Source: an uncultured Microcaldota archaeon (GTDB lineage: Archaea; Micrarchaeota; Micrarchaeia; Anstonellales; Anstonellaceae). From it: DNA of 10,039 bases. The stretch covers positions 1-10,039 of the forward strand of contig CAIXYX010000133.1 of assembly GCA_903923795.1 (NCBI GenBank), in the 5' to 3' direction. Both the position numbers and the translations under genes were made by a program. The notes under the pieces were generated by a model. The model was not told the origin of the DNA. It saw nothing but the letters and a program-made list of their open reading frames with translations, and ran no database searches. Shown piece after piece: positions 1 through 5,953 of this stretch (positions are counted from its first letter, which is position 1; each line of letters starts with the position of its first letter).

Positions 1-239
1 CGGGAGTAATTGCCGAATTCACATGTTTATATGTCCAAGCGAATTTGGCCGAACTTCTATATGTAGATACGGGTATATTTGGAAATACCAAATATTACTA
101 TTCAAGCCAATATCTGGATCAAGCGTCCGAGCTCGTATCTCGCTCTGGTCTATCTAATGTCTTCAATGATGACCTCGCTGCCGCGTGGAAAGAGCATGTT
201 CGGGTGACTTATCCTCAATTCGAATGGGCTCAGAATTGA
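1..239 (+). CDS. Hypothetical protein, 3' end only (5' truncated by window edge)
   Basis: The reading frame is open from base 3 to a TGA at 237-239, giving at least 78 residues. It has no stop at the left edge, so the gene begins outside the window; the TTG at 45 is probably an internal Leu rather than a start. The visible part is rich in Tyr and other aromatics (a YYYSS stretch and a C-terminal YPQFEWAQN end) with no motif I recognise. It is not the end of NusA or ribosomal L30e, which often precede rps12 in archaea. It lies 35 bases upstream of rps12 on the same strand, so read-through into rps12 is possible. By eye its base composition is more AT-rich than that of the ribosomal genes. Function unknown. 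Confidence 0.5.
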   Translation, partial: GVIAEFTCLYVQANLAELLYVDTGIFGNTKYYYSSQYLDQASELVSRSGLSNVFNDDLAAAWKEHVRVTYPQFEWAQN

Positions 240-262
240 AAACGAAAATAAAAAGCATTTAT

Positions 263-268
263 GGTGAT
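263..268 (+). promoter_or_regulatory. Shine-Dalgarno site of rps12
   Basis: GGTGAT lies 6 nt before the ATG at 275 and is fully complementary to the AUCACC in the 3' tail of archaeal 16S rRNA. It supports the start at 275 over the in-frame GTG at 185, which lies inside the upstream gene. Confidence 0.75.
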
Positions 269-274
269 ATTGTT

Positions 275-703
275 ATGGGACGAGGAGAATTCGCAGGCCG
301 TGAATTGGCGCGCAAGCGCGCAAGAACCCGCTGGCTCAAAAAGCCGTGGAAACGACGCAAACTCAAACTAAAGGACAAGTTCGACCCACTGGAAGGCTCA
401 CCCATGGCCAAAGGCATCGTCATCGAGAAGAAGGTGCTTGAGCAGAAGCAGCCCCACTCGGGACTCATCAAATGCGTGAAAATCCAGCTCATCAAAAACG
501 GCAAGATGATAACGGCGTTCGCCCCAAGAAGCGGCGCCATCAATTTCATCGACGAGCACGATGAGGTGACCGTCGACGGATTGGGCGGCTCGCAGCGCGG
601 GCAGATGGGCTCGATCCCCGGTGTCCGTTACAAGGTCATCAAGGTGAACGGTGTGGACTTGCAGATGCTTCGCACCAAACGCAAAGAGAAACCCAAGAGG
701 TAA
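275..703 (+). CDS. rps12: Small-subunit ribosomal protein uS12 (S12), archaeal type
   Basis: uS12 sits at the decoding centre of the 30S subunit and contacts the codon-anticodon helix; in bacteria it is the streptomycin-resistance protein. The 142-aa product is close to the usual archaeal length. It shows a basic N-terminus (1-35), DPLEGSP (38-43), a KQPHSG loop (58-63), IQLIKNGK (70-77), GAINFIDEHDEV (87-98) and IPGVRYKVIKVNGV (114-127), followed by a basic tail. Several normally conserved loop residues differ: His61 for Asn in PNSA, Ala83-Pro-Arg-Ser86 where archaea usually have CPGD, and Ser113 for the Asp before IPGV. The ATG at 275 is chosen because GGTGAT stands 6 nt upstream and because the family starts with MG(K/R)G. 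rps7 follows after 47 nt containing a hairpin. Identification is secure; the substitutions were read directly from the codons. Confidence 0.97.
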   Translation: MGRGEFAGRELARKRARTRWLKKPWKRRKLKLKDKFDPLEGSPMAKGIVIEKKVLEQKQPHSGLIKCVKIQLIKNGKMITAFAPRSGAINFIDEHDEVTVDGLGGSQRGQMGSIPGVRYKVIKVNGVDLQMLRTKRKEKPKR

Positions 704-712
704 ATGAATGGG

Positions 713-737
713 CGGTGGCGCAAAGCCACCGTTTTTT
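713..737 (+). terminator. Hairpin plus U6 between rps12 and rps7: terminator, attenuator or S7 target
   Basis: A perfect 7-bp stem (CGGTGGC 713-719 with GCCACCG 725-731) encloses a 5-nt loop and is followed directly by six T (732-737). The shape is that of an intrinsic terminator or attenuator, but it lies 10 nt after the rps12 stop and 13 nt before the rps7 start, inside what should be one transcript. In archaea the U-tract matters more than the stem, and six T may give only partial termination. In E. coli the same intercistronic region is the binding site through which S7 represses its own operon, so an RNA regulatory role is a reasonable alternative. Confidence 0.6.
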
Positions 738-740
738 GTT

Positions 741-746
741 GGCGAT
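741..746 (+). promoter_or_regulatory. Probable Shine-Dalgarno site of rps7
   Basis: GGCGAT matches GGTGAT except at one base and lies 4 nt before the ATG at 751. It follows the base of the hairpin's T tract by 3 nt, so hairpin folding could affect ribosome access. It favours the ATG at 751 over the in-frame GTG at 715, which is buried in the hairpin stem. Confidence 0.5.
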
Positions 747-750
747 ATTT

Positions 751-1359
751 ATGGTGGAAAAATTATTCGGCAAATACGAGCTCGAGACCGTCACGGTGCA
801 AGACCCGTCATTGGTTGGCTACATCAACCTCTCCCCCGTGGTCATGCCCCACTCATTCGGGCGGCAGGCCAAGGCTGCGTTGGGCAAGCGCAAGGTCAAC
901 ATCGTCGAGCGCTTGTGCAACAAGCTCATGCGCGGCGGCACTGGTGTCAAGACTTCCGGCAAGGTCATAAGAACAGATGGCCGCTTGCAGGGTCAGAAAA
1001 CAAAGGCCATGCGCGTTGTCGAGGATGCTCTTGACATGGTCGCGACCCGCACCAAAAAGAATCCGGTGCAGTGCCTCGTGGATGCGGTGCAGAATTCCGC
1101 GCCCAGAGAGGACTTCACAAGAGTTTCGTATGGTGGTGTCTCCTATCAGGTGGCCGTCGATGTTTCAGCCTCGCGCCGCCTCGACATGGCTTTGCGCAAC
1201 ATCACCCTCGCAGCCATCATGGGAGCATTCGCCAACAAGAAAACTCTTGCCGAAGCATTGGCGGGCGAAATAGAGATGGCCGCCAAAGGCGATTCGCAGT
1301 CGAGCTATGCCATCAAGAAACGAGATGAGACTGAAAGGATGGCCAGAAGCGCCCGTTAA
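751..1359 (+). CDS. rps7: Small-subunit ribosomal protein uS7 (S7), archaeal type
   Basis: uS7 binds the 3' major domain of 16S rRNA, nucleates assembly of the 30S head and lies near the E-site tRNA. The 202-aa product is of normal archaeal length. Hallmarks in order: KLFGKYE at the start (4-10), KVNIVERLCNKLM (48-60), a Gly/Lys-rich loop (61-84), TKKNPVQCLVDAVQNSAPRED (101-121), YGGVSYQVAVDVS (127-139), and the basic C-terminus around YAIKKRDETERMARSAR (186-202). It is the second gene after rps12, as in the str operon, but no elongation-factor gene follows. A T-rich tract 25 nt downstream probably ends the transcript. The start at 751 has a near-consensus Shine-Dalgarno; a GTG at 715 would add 12 untypical residues. 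Identification is secure. Confidence 0.97.
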   Translation: MVEKLFGKYELETVTVQDPSLVGYINLSPVVMPHSFGRQAKAALGKRKVNIVERLCNKLMRGGTGVKTSGKVIRTDGRLQGQKTKAMRVVEDALDMVATRTKKNPVQCLVDAVQNSAPREDFTRVSYGGVSYQVAVDVSASRRLDMALRNITLAAIMGAFANKKTLAEALAGEIEMAAKGDSQSSYAIKKRDETERMARSAR

Positions 1360-1383
1360 GCCTTACGGCGCGTCAAATCAATT

Positions 1384-1417
1384 ATTTTTATTTTTCAAAT
1401 TTTCATTTTTTTGTTTT
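1384..1417 (+). terminator. T-rich archaeal-type terminator after rps7
   Basis: Five T runs of 5, 5, 4, 7 and 4 bases lie in about 35 bases, beginning 25 nt after the rps7 stop. There is no strong stem. Consecutive U-tracts without a hairpin are the usual archaeal termination signal, so this most likely ends the rps12-rps7 transcript. Confidence 0.7.
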
Positions 1418-1432
1418 CAATCGAGTTTCAAC

Positions 1433-1447
1433 CCTTAATCTAAATAC
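1433..1447 (+). promoter_or_regulatory. Candidate TATA box for the 117-aa gene
   Basis: The AT-rich stretch CCTTAATCTAAATAC is centred about 26 nt before the ATG at 1466. Archaeal transcription starts about 25 nt downstream of the TATA box, so the transcript would be leaderless or nearly so; no convincing Shine-Dalgarno precedes the ATG. Confidence 0.4.
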
Positions 1448-1465
1448 GACCAGAGGCAAAAACGG

Positions 1466-1819
1466 ATGGCACTTATCCAGCATAATCCGGCGGAGGGCAA
1501 AAATCCCCTCATGGTTTCCTGCGGGCGCGCCTGCGAGCTGTCGAAGGATCTGTCAAATCTCTCGAAAAATGGCAAATCCACCGACGCGCATCTGGTCCTT
1601 CTGCACAGGTTCGCGCATGTCCTGTCAAAAGAATCCGTTATTTTGCCATTCCACAAAGTCCAGCTTTATCAGGGGCTTCTAATCCTCTCAAGACAGTATG
1701 ACACTGATATGAACGGTTCCGAAAAGCCGACCGTGGGATTTGTGCACAAAATGGCCGGAAAAGATCCAATTATAGGTAAATCCGAGCTGGCGCATCTGCT
1801 CTCATTTTTGGACAAATAA
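1466..1819 (+). CDS. Hypothetical protein, 117 aa
   Basis: I do not recognise this protein. The product is soluble-looking and probably mostly helical, with no signal peptide or membrane segment and one Cys (residue 19). A Ser/Lys/Asn-rich stretch (28-38) precedes a hydrophobic and His-containing helix-like region (about 42-76), and the C-terminus (about 93-117) looks like another helix pair. It stands alone after the rps7 terminator, has its own TATA-like element, and converges on the pilin gene at 1849 with only 29 bases between stop codons. The gene is likely real because the frame is open with a clear ATG, a promoter and a stop that fits the gene gap, whereas the shorter antisense frame over 1435-1656 has none of these. 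No function can be assigned. Confidence 0.6.
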   Translation: MALIQHNPAEGKNPLMVSCGRACELSKDLSNLSKNGKSTDAHLVLLHRFAHVLSKESVILPFHKVQLYQGLLILSRQYDTDMNGSEKPTVGFVHKMAGKDPIIGKSELAHLLSFLDK

Positions 1820-1848
1820 GCAGAAAATGAAAATCACTAATTCTGATT

Positions 1849-2433
1849 TTATGCCGGATTGCACACGCCCGCTATCTGCTTCACGCCCTTGAACGAAAGC
1901 CCTGTGAAGCTCGGCGTGTCGTAGTAGATTGTCAAATACTTCCTAAAGCGCGTCGTGCTTGCCTCGCCCAAGCCCGAATTCGAGCAGGCCGTCGTCGGCT
2001 GCAAATAGAATGCCATCTTCTGCCCCGGCGATAATTTCACGCTCAATCCATTGCTCGCACCAAGGCCCGAGGTGCCGATGTTCGAGCCGCCCTGGCACGA
2101 ATGGGTGGAGCATACCGCGTAATTCTCGCCCCCCACTCCGGGTTCGGTCACAAAACCCCGAACAGTGATGGGTTTGGAATCAACATTTTCGAGCATCAGC
2201 GCTATCTCGCCGGTGCCCGTGCCGTAATAATAACCCTGCATATCGATGATGCGCAAAGGCCTCACCTGCGTCGCCCAATAGGCGTTCGTCTCCGACTGCG
2301 TCACGTCCCCCGAGCTCTGCGAGAAGAACATGGCGAGTCCGATGACCACGAGGCCTATCACAAGCACTATGGCGAGAATCACCATGTATTCGACCGTGGT
2401 CTGCGCGCGCGGGGATTTTGATGCGGCATTCAT
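1849..2433 (-). CDS. Type IV pilin-like protein with class III signal peptide (pilin A)
   Basis: This is probably a secreted structural subunit of an archaeal pilus or related surface filament. The 194-aa precursor has a short basic leader ending RA, then Q11-TTVEY and a hydrophobic helix (about 17-37). This is the class III signal, cut just before the Gln by a prepilin/preflagellin peptidase (EppA/PibD family). The head domain is Gly-, Ser- and Thr-rich, as expected for a beta-sandwich pilin, with Cys108, 113, 150 and 191 available for two disulfides. The neighbouring gene at 2531-3166 is a paralogue: YW and RP occur at the same distances from the cleavage site, C-x4-C is shared, and each has a Cys three residues from its end. 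An identical TATA-like box stands close upstream of both. No pilus ATPase, membrane platform or peptidase gene is in the window. Confidence 0.85.
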   Translation of the reverse strand: MNAASKSPRAQTTVEYMVILAIVLVIGLVVIGLAMFFSQSSGDVTQSETNAYWATQVRPLRIIDMQGYYYGTGTGEIALMLENVDSKPITVRGFVTEPGVGGENYAVCSTHSCQGGSNIGTSGLGASNGLSVKLSPGQKMAFYLQPTTACSNSGLGEASTTRFRKYLTIYYDTPSFTGLSFKGVKQIAGVCNPA

Positions 2434-2455
2434 GCTTTCTGCAATGCGGGCACTG

Positions 2456-2463
2456 ATTAAAAA
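2456..2463 (-). promoter_or_regulatory. TATA box of pilin A
   Basis: TTTTTAAT on the minus strand is centred about 27 nt before the ATG at 2433. This predicts a leaderless or near-leaderless mRNA, and no Shine-Dalgarno is visible. The same 8 bases stand at nearly the same distance before pilin B. Confidence 0.6.
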
Positions 2464-2530
2464 CCCCTATCCAAGCAAGCGCGAGGCCCTGCCCCATCAT
2501 TCCGCGGCTTTTGTTATTTCGAGGTTTTAG

Positions 2531-3166
2531 CTAACCGCTCGGGCAGACTATATTCAAATTCAGCGGCCCGCTCTCGTTCAATGTTGTCGACACATCGACC
2601 GGCATGACATATGACAGCGTCAATGGCCGCAGCAAGCCCGTTTTCGCCCCCCCGCACTGCACGATGTCAGACACCGGCTCGCTCACCACCCGCACAATCG
2701 AGCGGGGCGGCAATGATATGGCGCAGGTGCACGGTATCAGCCTGCATGCCGCCTGATTGCACACTCCGGCCCCGACATGCCCCGGATTCGCATCATATGC
2801 AAAGAGCGACAATGGCATGCCATCGACCGAGAGCTGTGTCAGGGTGATGGGTTCGTCTATCTGCGTCTGCAGCGCGAATTCCACCCTGCCCGTCGATGGA
2901 TTATAGACCGCATCTACTGTGATGGGCCTTGCCTGGTCCTGCCAATAAGTGATGGCCTGCCGCGTCTGAAAATCCAAAGTCACCGTCGGCCAGAAGCCCA
3001 AGAGACCAAGCGCCACGAGCGCGATGACGAGCGCCACGCCGACAATTATGACATAGTCGAGCAGGCTCTGGCCCCGCAGGCTTCGCCTGCCCCCCGCGTC
3101 CTTTTGGCCATAGCCCCGGAGATTTCCTTGATTTCGGCCCCAAAGATTTTTCTCTTTTATTTCCAT
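2531..3166 (-). CDS. Type IV pilin-like protein with class III signal peptide (pilin B)
   Basis: This is a paralogue of the adjacent pilin and probably a subunit of the same filament. From the ATG at 3166 it is 211 aa: an unusually long, basic, Gly/Arg-rich leader (1-32, ending RG), then Q33-SLLDY and a hydrophobic helix (about 38-60). Cleavage is expected between Gly32 and Gln33. The head holds six Cys (136, 141, 146, 148, 171, 208); four match the other pilin, and the extra pair forms a C-T-C in the middle. The frame continues open upstream to 3352, but that would overlap the coiled-coil gene, so I choose 3166, where a TATA box lies 28 nt upstream. It starts 43 nt after the stop of the coiled-coil gene. 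Asp replaces the usual Glu at +5 of the signal. Confidence 0.83.
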   Translation of the reverse strand: MEIKEKNLWGRNQGNLRGYGQKDAGGRRSLRGQSLLDYVIIVGVALVIALVALGLLGFWPTVTLDFQTRQAITYWQDQARPITVDAVYNPSTGRVEFALQTQIDEPITLTQLSVDGMPLSLFAYDANPGHVGAGVCNQAACRLIPCTCAISLPPRSIVRVVSEPVSDIVQCGGAKTGLLRPLTLSYVMPVDVSTTLNESGPLNLNIVCPSG

Positions 3167-3190
3167 CGCATCCGCTAAGCGCCGGAATGA

Positions 3191-3198
3191 ATTAAAAA
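3191..3198 (-). promoter_or_regulatory. TATA box of pilin B
   Basis: TTTTTAAT on the minus strand is centred about 28 nt before the ATG at 3166, inside the gap after the coiled-coil gene. It is identical to the box of pilin A and supports 3166 as the true start and a near-leaderless transcript. Confidence 0.6.
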
Positions 3199-3209
3199 CA
3201 GATACAGGT

Positions 3210-5204
3210 TCATCTCTTCCCTTTCTTGTCAGAACCTTTGCCGCTCTTCGGCCGCCCGCGCTTGCCCGGGGATTGGAGGGGTTTGCCATTGCGCAGCATT
3301 CCGCCCATAGGCAGCGTGTCGGCCCCGCTCTCGGGTGAGAAAATAGAGTCACGCATATCTGATGGCGCGCTCTTCTTCTCCTCGGGCAGGGTGCCCGCCA
3401 CCGTGCGCCTTATCATGTTGCGCAAATCCTCGCGCTCGCCCGCCTGTTCTTTCACCCTCTCGAACAGCTTGCTCCGCGAGGTGGCAGCCTCGGTCAAATC
3501 CTTCTGCTCGTCCTCGTGCTGTGTGAGGTGCATCTCCTGCAAATCGGCTATTTCACGCGCCTGCGCCAAAAGCGCCGCCAGCTCGGCCTTAGCGGCCGAG
3601 AGGCGCGTGTCGATGTCGCCCTCGAGCTGCTGCGTCTGCGACAGCTCGAATTCATAGCTCTCCGACAGCGCGCGCAGGTCCTTGAGATAAGAGTGCACGA
3701 ATCCGCTGTCGACGGCAGCTTTGAGTTTCGCATGCTCGGCCTCAGCGTTCTCTATGTAATGCGCCAAAGACTGCATGCGTGAATCATACTCCGCCTGATG
3801 CTTGGACACCCATTCCTCGACGTTGTCAAGCTGCCCGAGCTGCTTCTCGATGTCCGTGAGCAGGCTTTTTTGCTGCTCAAGAGTCGCGTCAGCCGAATGC
3901 ATGCGCTCAAGCAGGTCAGTCTTTATTCCCTCGAGCGCGGCGAGGTCGTTTCGCGCCGTGTCCATCTGCGCCTGCTGCGCAGCCAGAGCCTCGGAAGCCT
4001 CGGCCAGTCGTGCTCGCGCAGCCGTTTCCATCCCGGCGAGCGTCTCGGACGACTGTTTCGTTTTCTCTGCCGCCGCGCTCTGCGCCTCCAAATCTGCCCG
4101 AGCCTCCTCGAGCCGGTTCTGGGCGTTCGCCCGCGCCTGGTGAAGCGCGGCCATGGACTGCGTCATCTGCGTATTTGTCTCGTTGTAGGCGCGCTGCATC
4201 TCCGACGCCACATATGCGATGCGTTCCTGCTCGCTGGCCAATTCGGAGAATTCCCCCGGCACTTTTGCCGCCTCTTCGCGCAAAGACAATATCTGGTTCT
4301 CCAAAGCTATGAGCTTCTCGGTAATCGTGCCTGCCTCGGCCTCGAGCTTGCTCTCCATGGGCCGGTATACTTCGACAAGGAGTTTCTTCTTCTCCTCCTT
4401 TATCTTGTCTATGTCCGCCATTTTCGCCCGCGCCTTCTCTATCTGGCTTTTCAATTTCTGGCTCATCTTCGCCGTGCGCTCGTCTATGGGGGGCAGAGGC
4501 GGCAATGCGGGCGGTTCCGGCTCCATCTTCTGCCCCGTCTGTTTCATGTTGTCCATGGACGGGGGCGTGAATGACTGCTGTTTGTATCTGCCGGATTGTT
4601 TGTTCGAAGAAGCGTTCGATGAGGCTGCCGTCGAGGCTGCGGCGGTTGATGCGGCTGCGAGAGTTTTGCGGAAATTGCTCTCCTCGACCGCCTGGTCAAG
4701 GTCTGCTGTCGTGGCGGCCGATTCGCCCTCCACCCCGCGTCTGGGTTCGCCGCCATTCTCGGGGCCGGGGGGCCGGGGCGGCTGGTTATATGCGGGTGCG
4801 TCAGCCTCCCCTTTGGGGTTGATGGTGTTCTGCGTGCCCATCTGCCCCCTGCTGCGGCGGAACTGGTCTTCGTTGAAATTGGCGGCCTCGACCTGCGCGT
4901 CGGAGGGCGTTTTGTCGATATATGCGGATGACGGCGTGTCAAAAGAAGTCTCGGATGAAGAGGAAGATGCCGAGCCGCGGCCCATGGCATGGGGAACGGT
5001 TTTCGCCACCCACATCACTTCGTCGTCGGTGAGGCTGTAGCGCACGCGCACCTGCCCTCTCGCCTCGAGGATGTGTATCCATTTGCGCGCCTGCGCGACG
5101 GAGAGGTTGGATTCGGCGGCGAGCTTGCTCAAGCTGTACGGGCGGATAGGCTCGGCCCGCAAGTGCTCGATCAGGCGATCGACTTCGTTCCGGATATCCT
5201 CCAT
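3210..5204 (-). CDS. Winged-helix / long coiled-coil protein with AT-hook-like C-terminal tail
   Basis: I cannot name this family. The 664 aa divide into four parts. Residues 1-68 look like a winged helix-turn-helix (YSLSKLAAESNLSVAQARKWIHILEARG, then the strand VRVRYSLTD). Residues 70-245 are low-complexity and probably disordered (Ser/Ala/Pro/Gln, a TAAAST-type Ala/Ser run at 182-200, PPALPPLPP at 231-239). Residues 246-600 are a long, almost unbroken Ala/Glu/Gln/Lys-rich coiled coil with no Cys. Residues 600-664 are basic and disordered, with a KRGRPKSG stretch (648-655) resembling an AT-hook core. No membrane segment is seen. It starts 16 nt after the uL16 stop and so is probably co-transcribed with it; the start has no clear Shine-Dalgarno. 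The layout suggests a DNA-binding protein that dimerises and could bridge DNA or tether it to another structure, but this is inference. A scaffold related to the adjacent pilins is another possibility. Confidence 0.8.
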   Translation of the reverse strand: MEDIRNEVDRLIEHLRAEPIRPYSLSKLAAESNLSVAQARKWIHILEARGQVRVRYSLTDDEVMWVAKTVPHAMGRGSASSSSSETSFDTPSSAYIDKTPSDAQVEAANFNEDQFRRSRGQMGTQNTINPKGEADAPAYNQPPRPPGPENGGEPRRGVEGESAATTADLDQAVEESNFRKTLAAASTAAASTAASSNASSNKQSGRYKQQSFTPPSMDNMKQTGQKMEPEPPALPPLPPIDERTAKMSQKLKSQIEKARAKMADIDKIKEEKKKLLVEVYRPMESKLEAEAGTITEKLIALENQILSLREEAAKVPGEFSELASEQERIAYVASEMQRAYNETNTQMTQSMAALHQARANAQNRLEEARADLEAQSAAAEKTKQSSETLAGMETAARARLAEASEALAAQQAQMDTARNDLAALEGIKTDLLERMHSADATLEQQKSLLTDIEKQLGQLDNVEEWVSKHQAEYDSRMQSLAHYIENAEAEHAKLKAAVDSGFVHSYLKDLRALSESYEFELSQTQQLEGDIDTRLSAAKAELAALLAQAREIADLQEMHLTQHEDEQKDLTEAATSRSKLFERVKEQAGEREDLRNMIRRTVAGTLPEEKKSAPSDMRDSIFSPESGADTLPMGGMLRNGKPLQSPGKRGRPKSGKGSDKKGKR

Positions 5205-5220
5205 AAATTCAACGTCCCAT

Positions 5221-5766
5221 CTAGGCGACGGCGGGGGCGGTGACTTTCAGCGCCGTCTCCTTGACGGCGTATGTCCCGGACATCTTGGCTCGCGCCCGTC
5301 GTACCGCTTCGATGATATGTGGTCGATTGGCCTTTGAGCTTTTAAATGTGAACACTGCCTGCCCGGCGCGCATGCGGGCGGCGCGGTCTGTGGCGCGTCC
5401 GAAACTGGCGCGCATGCCTTTCTGCAGACGGTCGGCGCCTGCGCCGGCAATCATCTTGTTTTCTCTAATAACGTTGTGGGGATAGACTCTTACGAGGAAG
5501 AAATACTGGCCCATTATCATTTTCTCCAAGTATTTGTTGGCGGCCTGCCGTGCGGCCTCGAGGGCGTTGTCGCGCAGCTGTATGTCGGTGTGGGTGCACA
5601 CATCGTATTGCACCTCGAATTCCTTCTTGCCGTCGCCCATGCGGTAGACAAGGAGGGATAAATGAGGCATGGCTTTGACAAAAGACTGTTTGGGTCTCTT
5701 TTTCGAATAGCGCGCCCATGGCTGTTTGTCTGTGCCACGGACTGTGTGGCCCGGTCTGATACCCAT
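5221..5766 (-). CDS. rpl10e: Large-subunit ribosomal protein uL16 (archaeal L10e)
   Basis: uL16 lies near the A site and peptidyl-transferase centre of the 50S subunit, where it helps position tRNA and joins late in assembly. The 181-aa product matches the archaeal/eukaryotic L10e form. It opens MGIRPGHTVRG, keeps the RMGDGKKEFEVQYDV region (42-56), DIQLRDNALEAARQAANKYLEK (61-82), FLVRVYPHNVIRENKMIAGAGADR (90-113) and GMRASFGRATDRAARMRAGQ (117-136). The GAGADR loop and flanking basic residues are family hallmarks. The C-terminus is slightly extended and Ala/Val-rich. GGTGAT 5 nt before the ATG fixes the start. The coiled-coil gene follows after 16 nt and is probably in the same transcript. 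An upstream TATA box gives a 5' leader of about 25 nt. Confidence 0.96.
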   Translation of the reverse strand: MGIRPGHTVRGTDKQPWARYSKKRPKQSFVKAMPHLSLLVYRMGDGKKEFEVQYDVCTHTDIQLRDNALEAARQAANKYLEKMIMGQYFFLVRVYPHNVIRENKMIAGAGADRLQKGMRASFGRATDRAARMRAGQAVFTFKSSKANRPHIIEAVRRARAKMSGTYAVKETALKVTAPAVA

Positions 5767-5771
5767 CGATA

Positions 5772-5777
5772 ATCACC
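5772..5777 (-). promoter_or_regulatory. Shine-Dalgarno site of uL16
   Basis: GGTGAT on the minus strand lies 5 nt before the ATG at 5766. It is the same site and nearly the same spacing as for rps12, and it fixes the start codon. Confidence 0.78.
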
Positions 5778-5813
5778 TTTAGGAGTGTTAGTTGAATATG
5801 ATTTGTCCCCAGC

Positions 5814-5822
5814 ATTTAAAAA
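5814..5822 (-). promoter_or_regulatory. TATA box of the uL16 transcript
   Basis: TTTTTAAAT on the minus strand is centred about 52 nt before the uL16 ATG. A start about 25 nt downstream of it gives a leader of about 25 nt that includes the Shine-Dalgarno site. Confidence 0.55.
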
Positions 5823-5953
5823 CCTCCGCTCTTCGGGCCGAGGACGGTTCCGCCTGCTTGAATTCTGGTTCGGGCATCGACAAAACACTCATGCGCGGTA
5901 TATGCCAAAATCATGCCATCCGCTTCTTCTGCGGCCTTTGCATTTTGCGCCTC

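Noticed and set aside
160..240. Possible C/D-box guide RNA (ATGATGA at the end of the first gene)
   Set aside because: The C-box-like sequence is in coding DNA and no properly spaced D box or terminal stem accompanies it.
185..274. Upstream GTG start that would lengthen uS12 by 30 residues
   Set aside because: It overlaps the upstream gene, has no homology to uS12, and the ATG at 275 has an ideal Shine-Dalgarno.
715..750. GTG start that would lengthen uS7 by 12 residues
   Set aside because: The codon lies in the hairpin stem and the added residues do not resemble uS7; the ATG at 751 matches the family start.
3167..3352. Extended N-terminus of pilin B (62 more residues)
   Set aside because: It runs back through the coiled-coil gene in another frame and would place the signal peptide far inside the protein; a TATA box supports the start at 3166.
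3798..5040. Long open frames antisense to the coiled-coil gene (3798-4574 and 4219-5040, +)
   Set aside because: They mirror the repetitive Ala/Glu/Ser codons of the real gene, show biased low-complexity composition, and lack start signals or recognisable domains.
5840..5882. Possible tRNA or small RNA (GGTTCGGGC resembles a T-arm)
   Set aside because: I could not form an acceptor stem, anticodon arm or closed T-stem on either strand.
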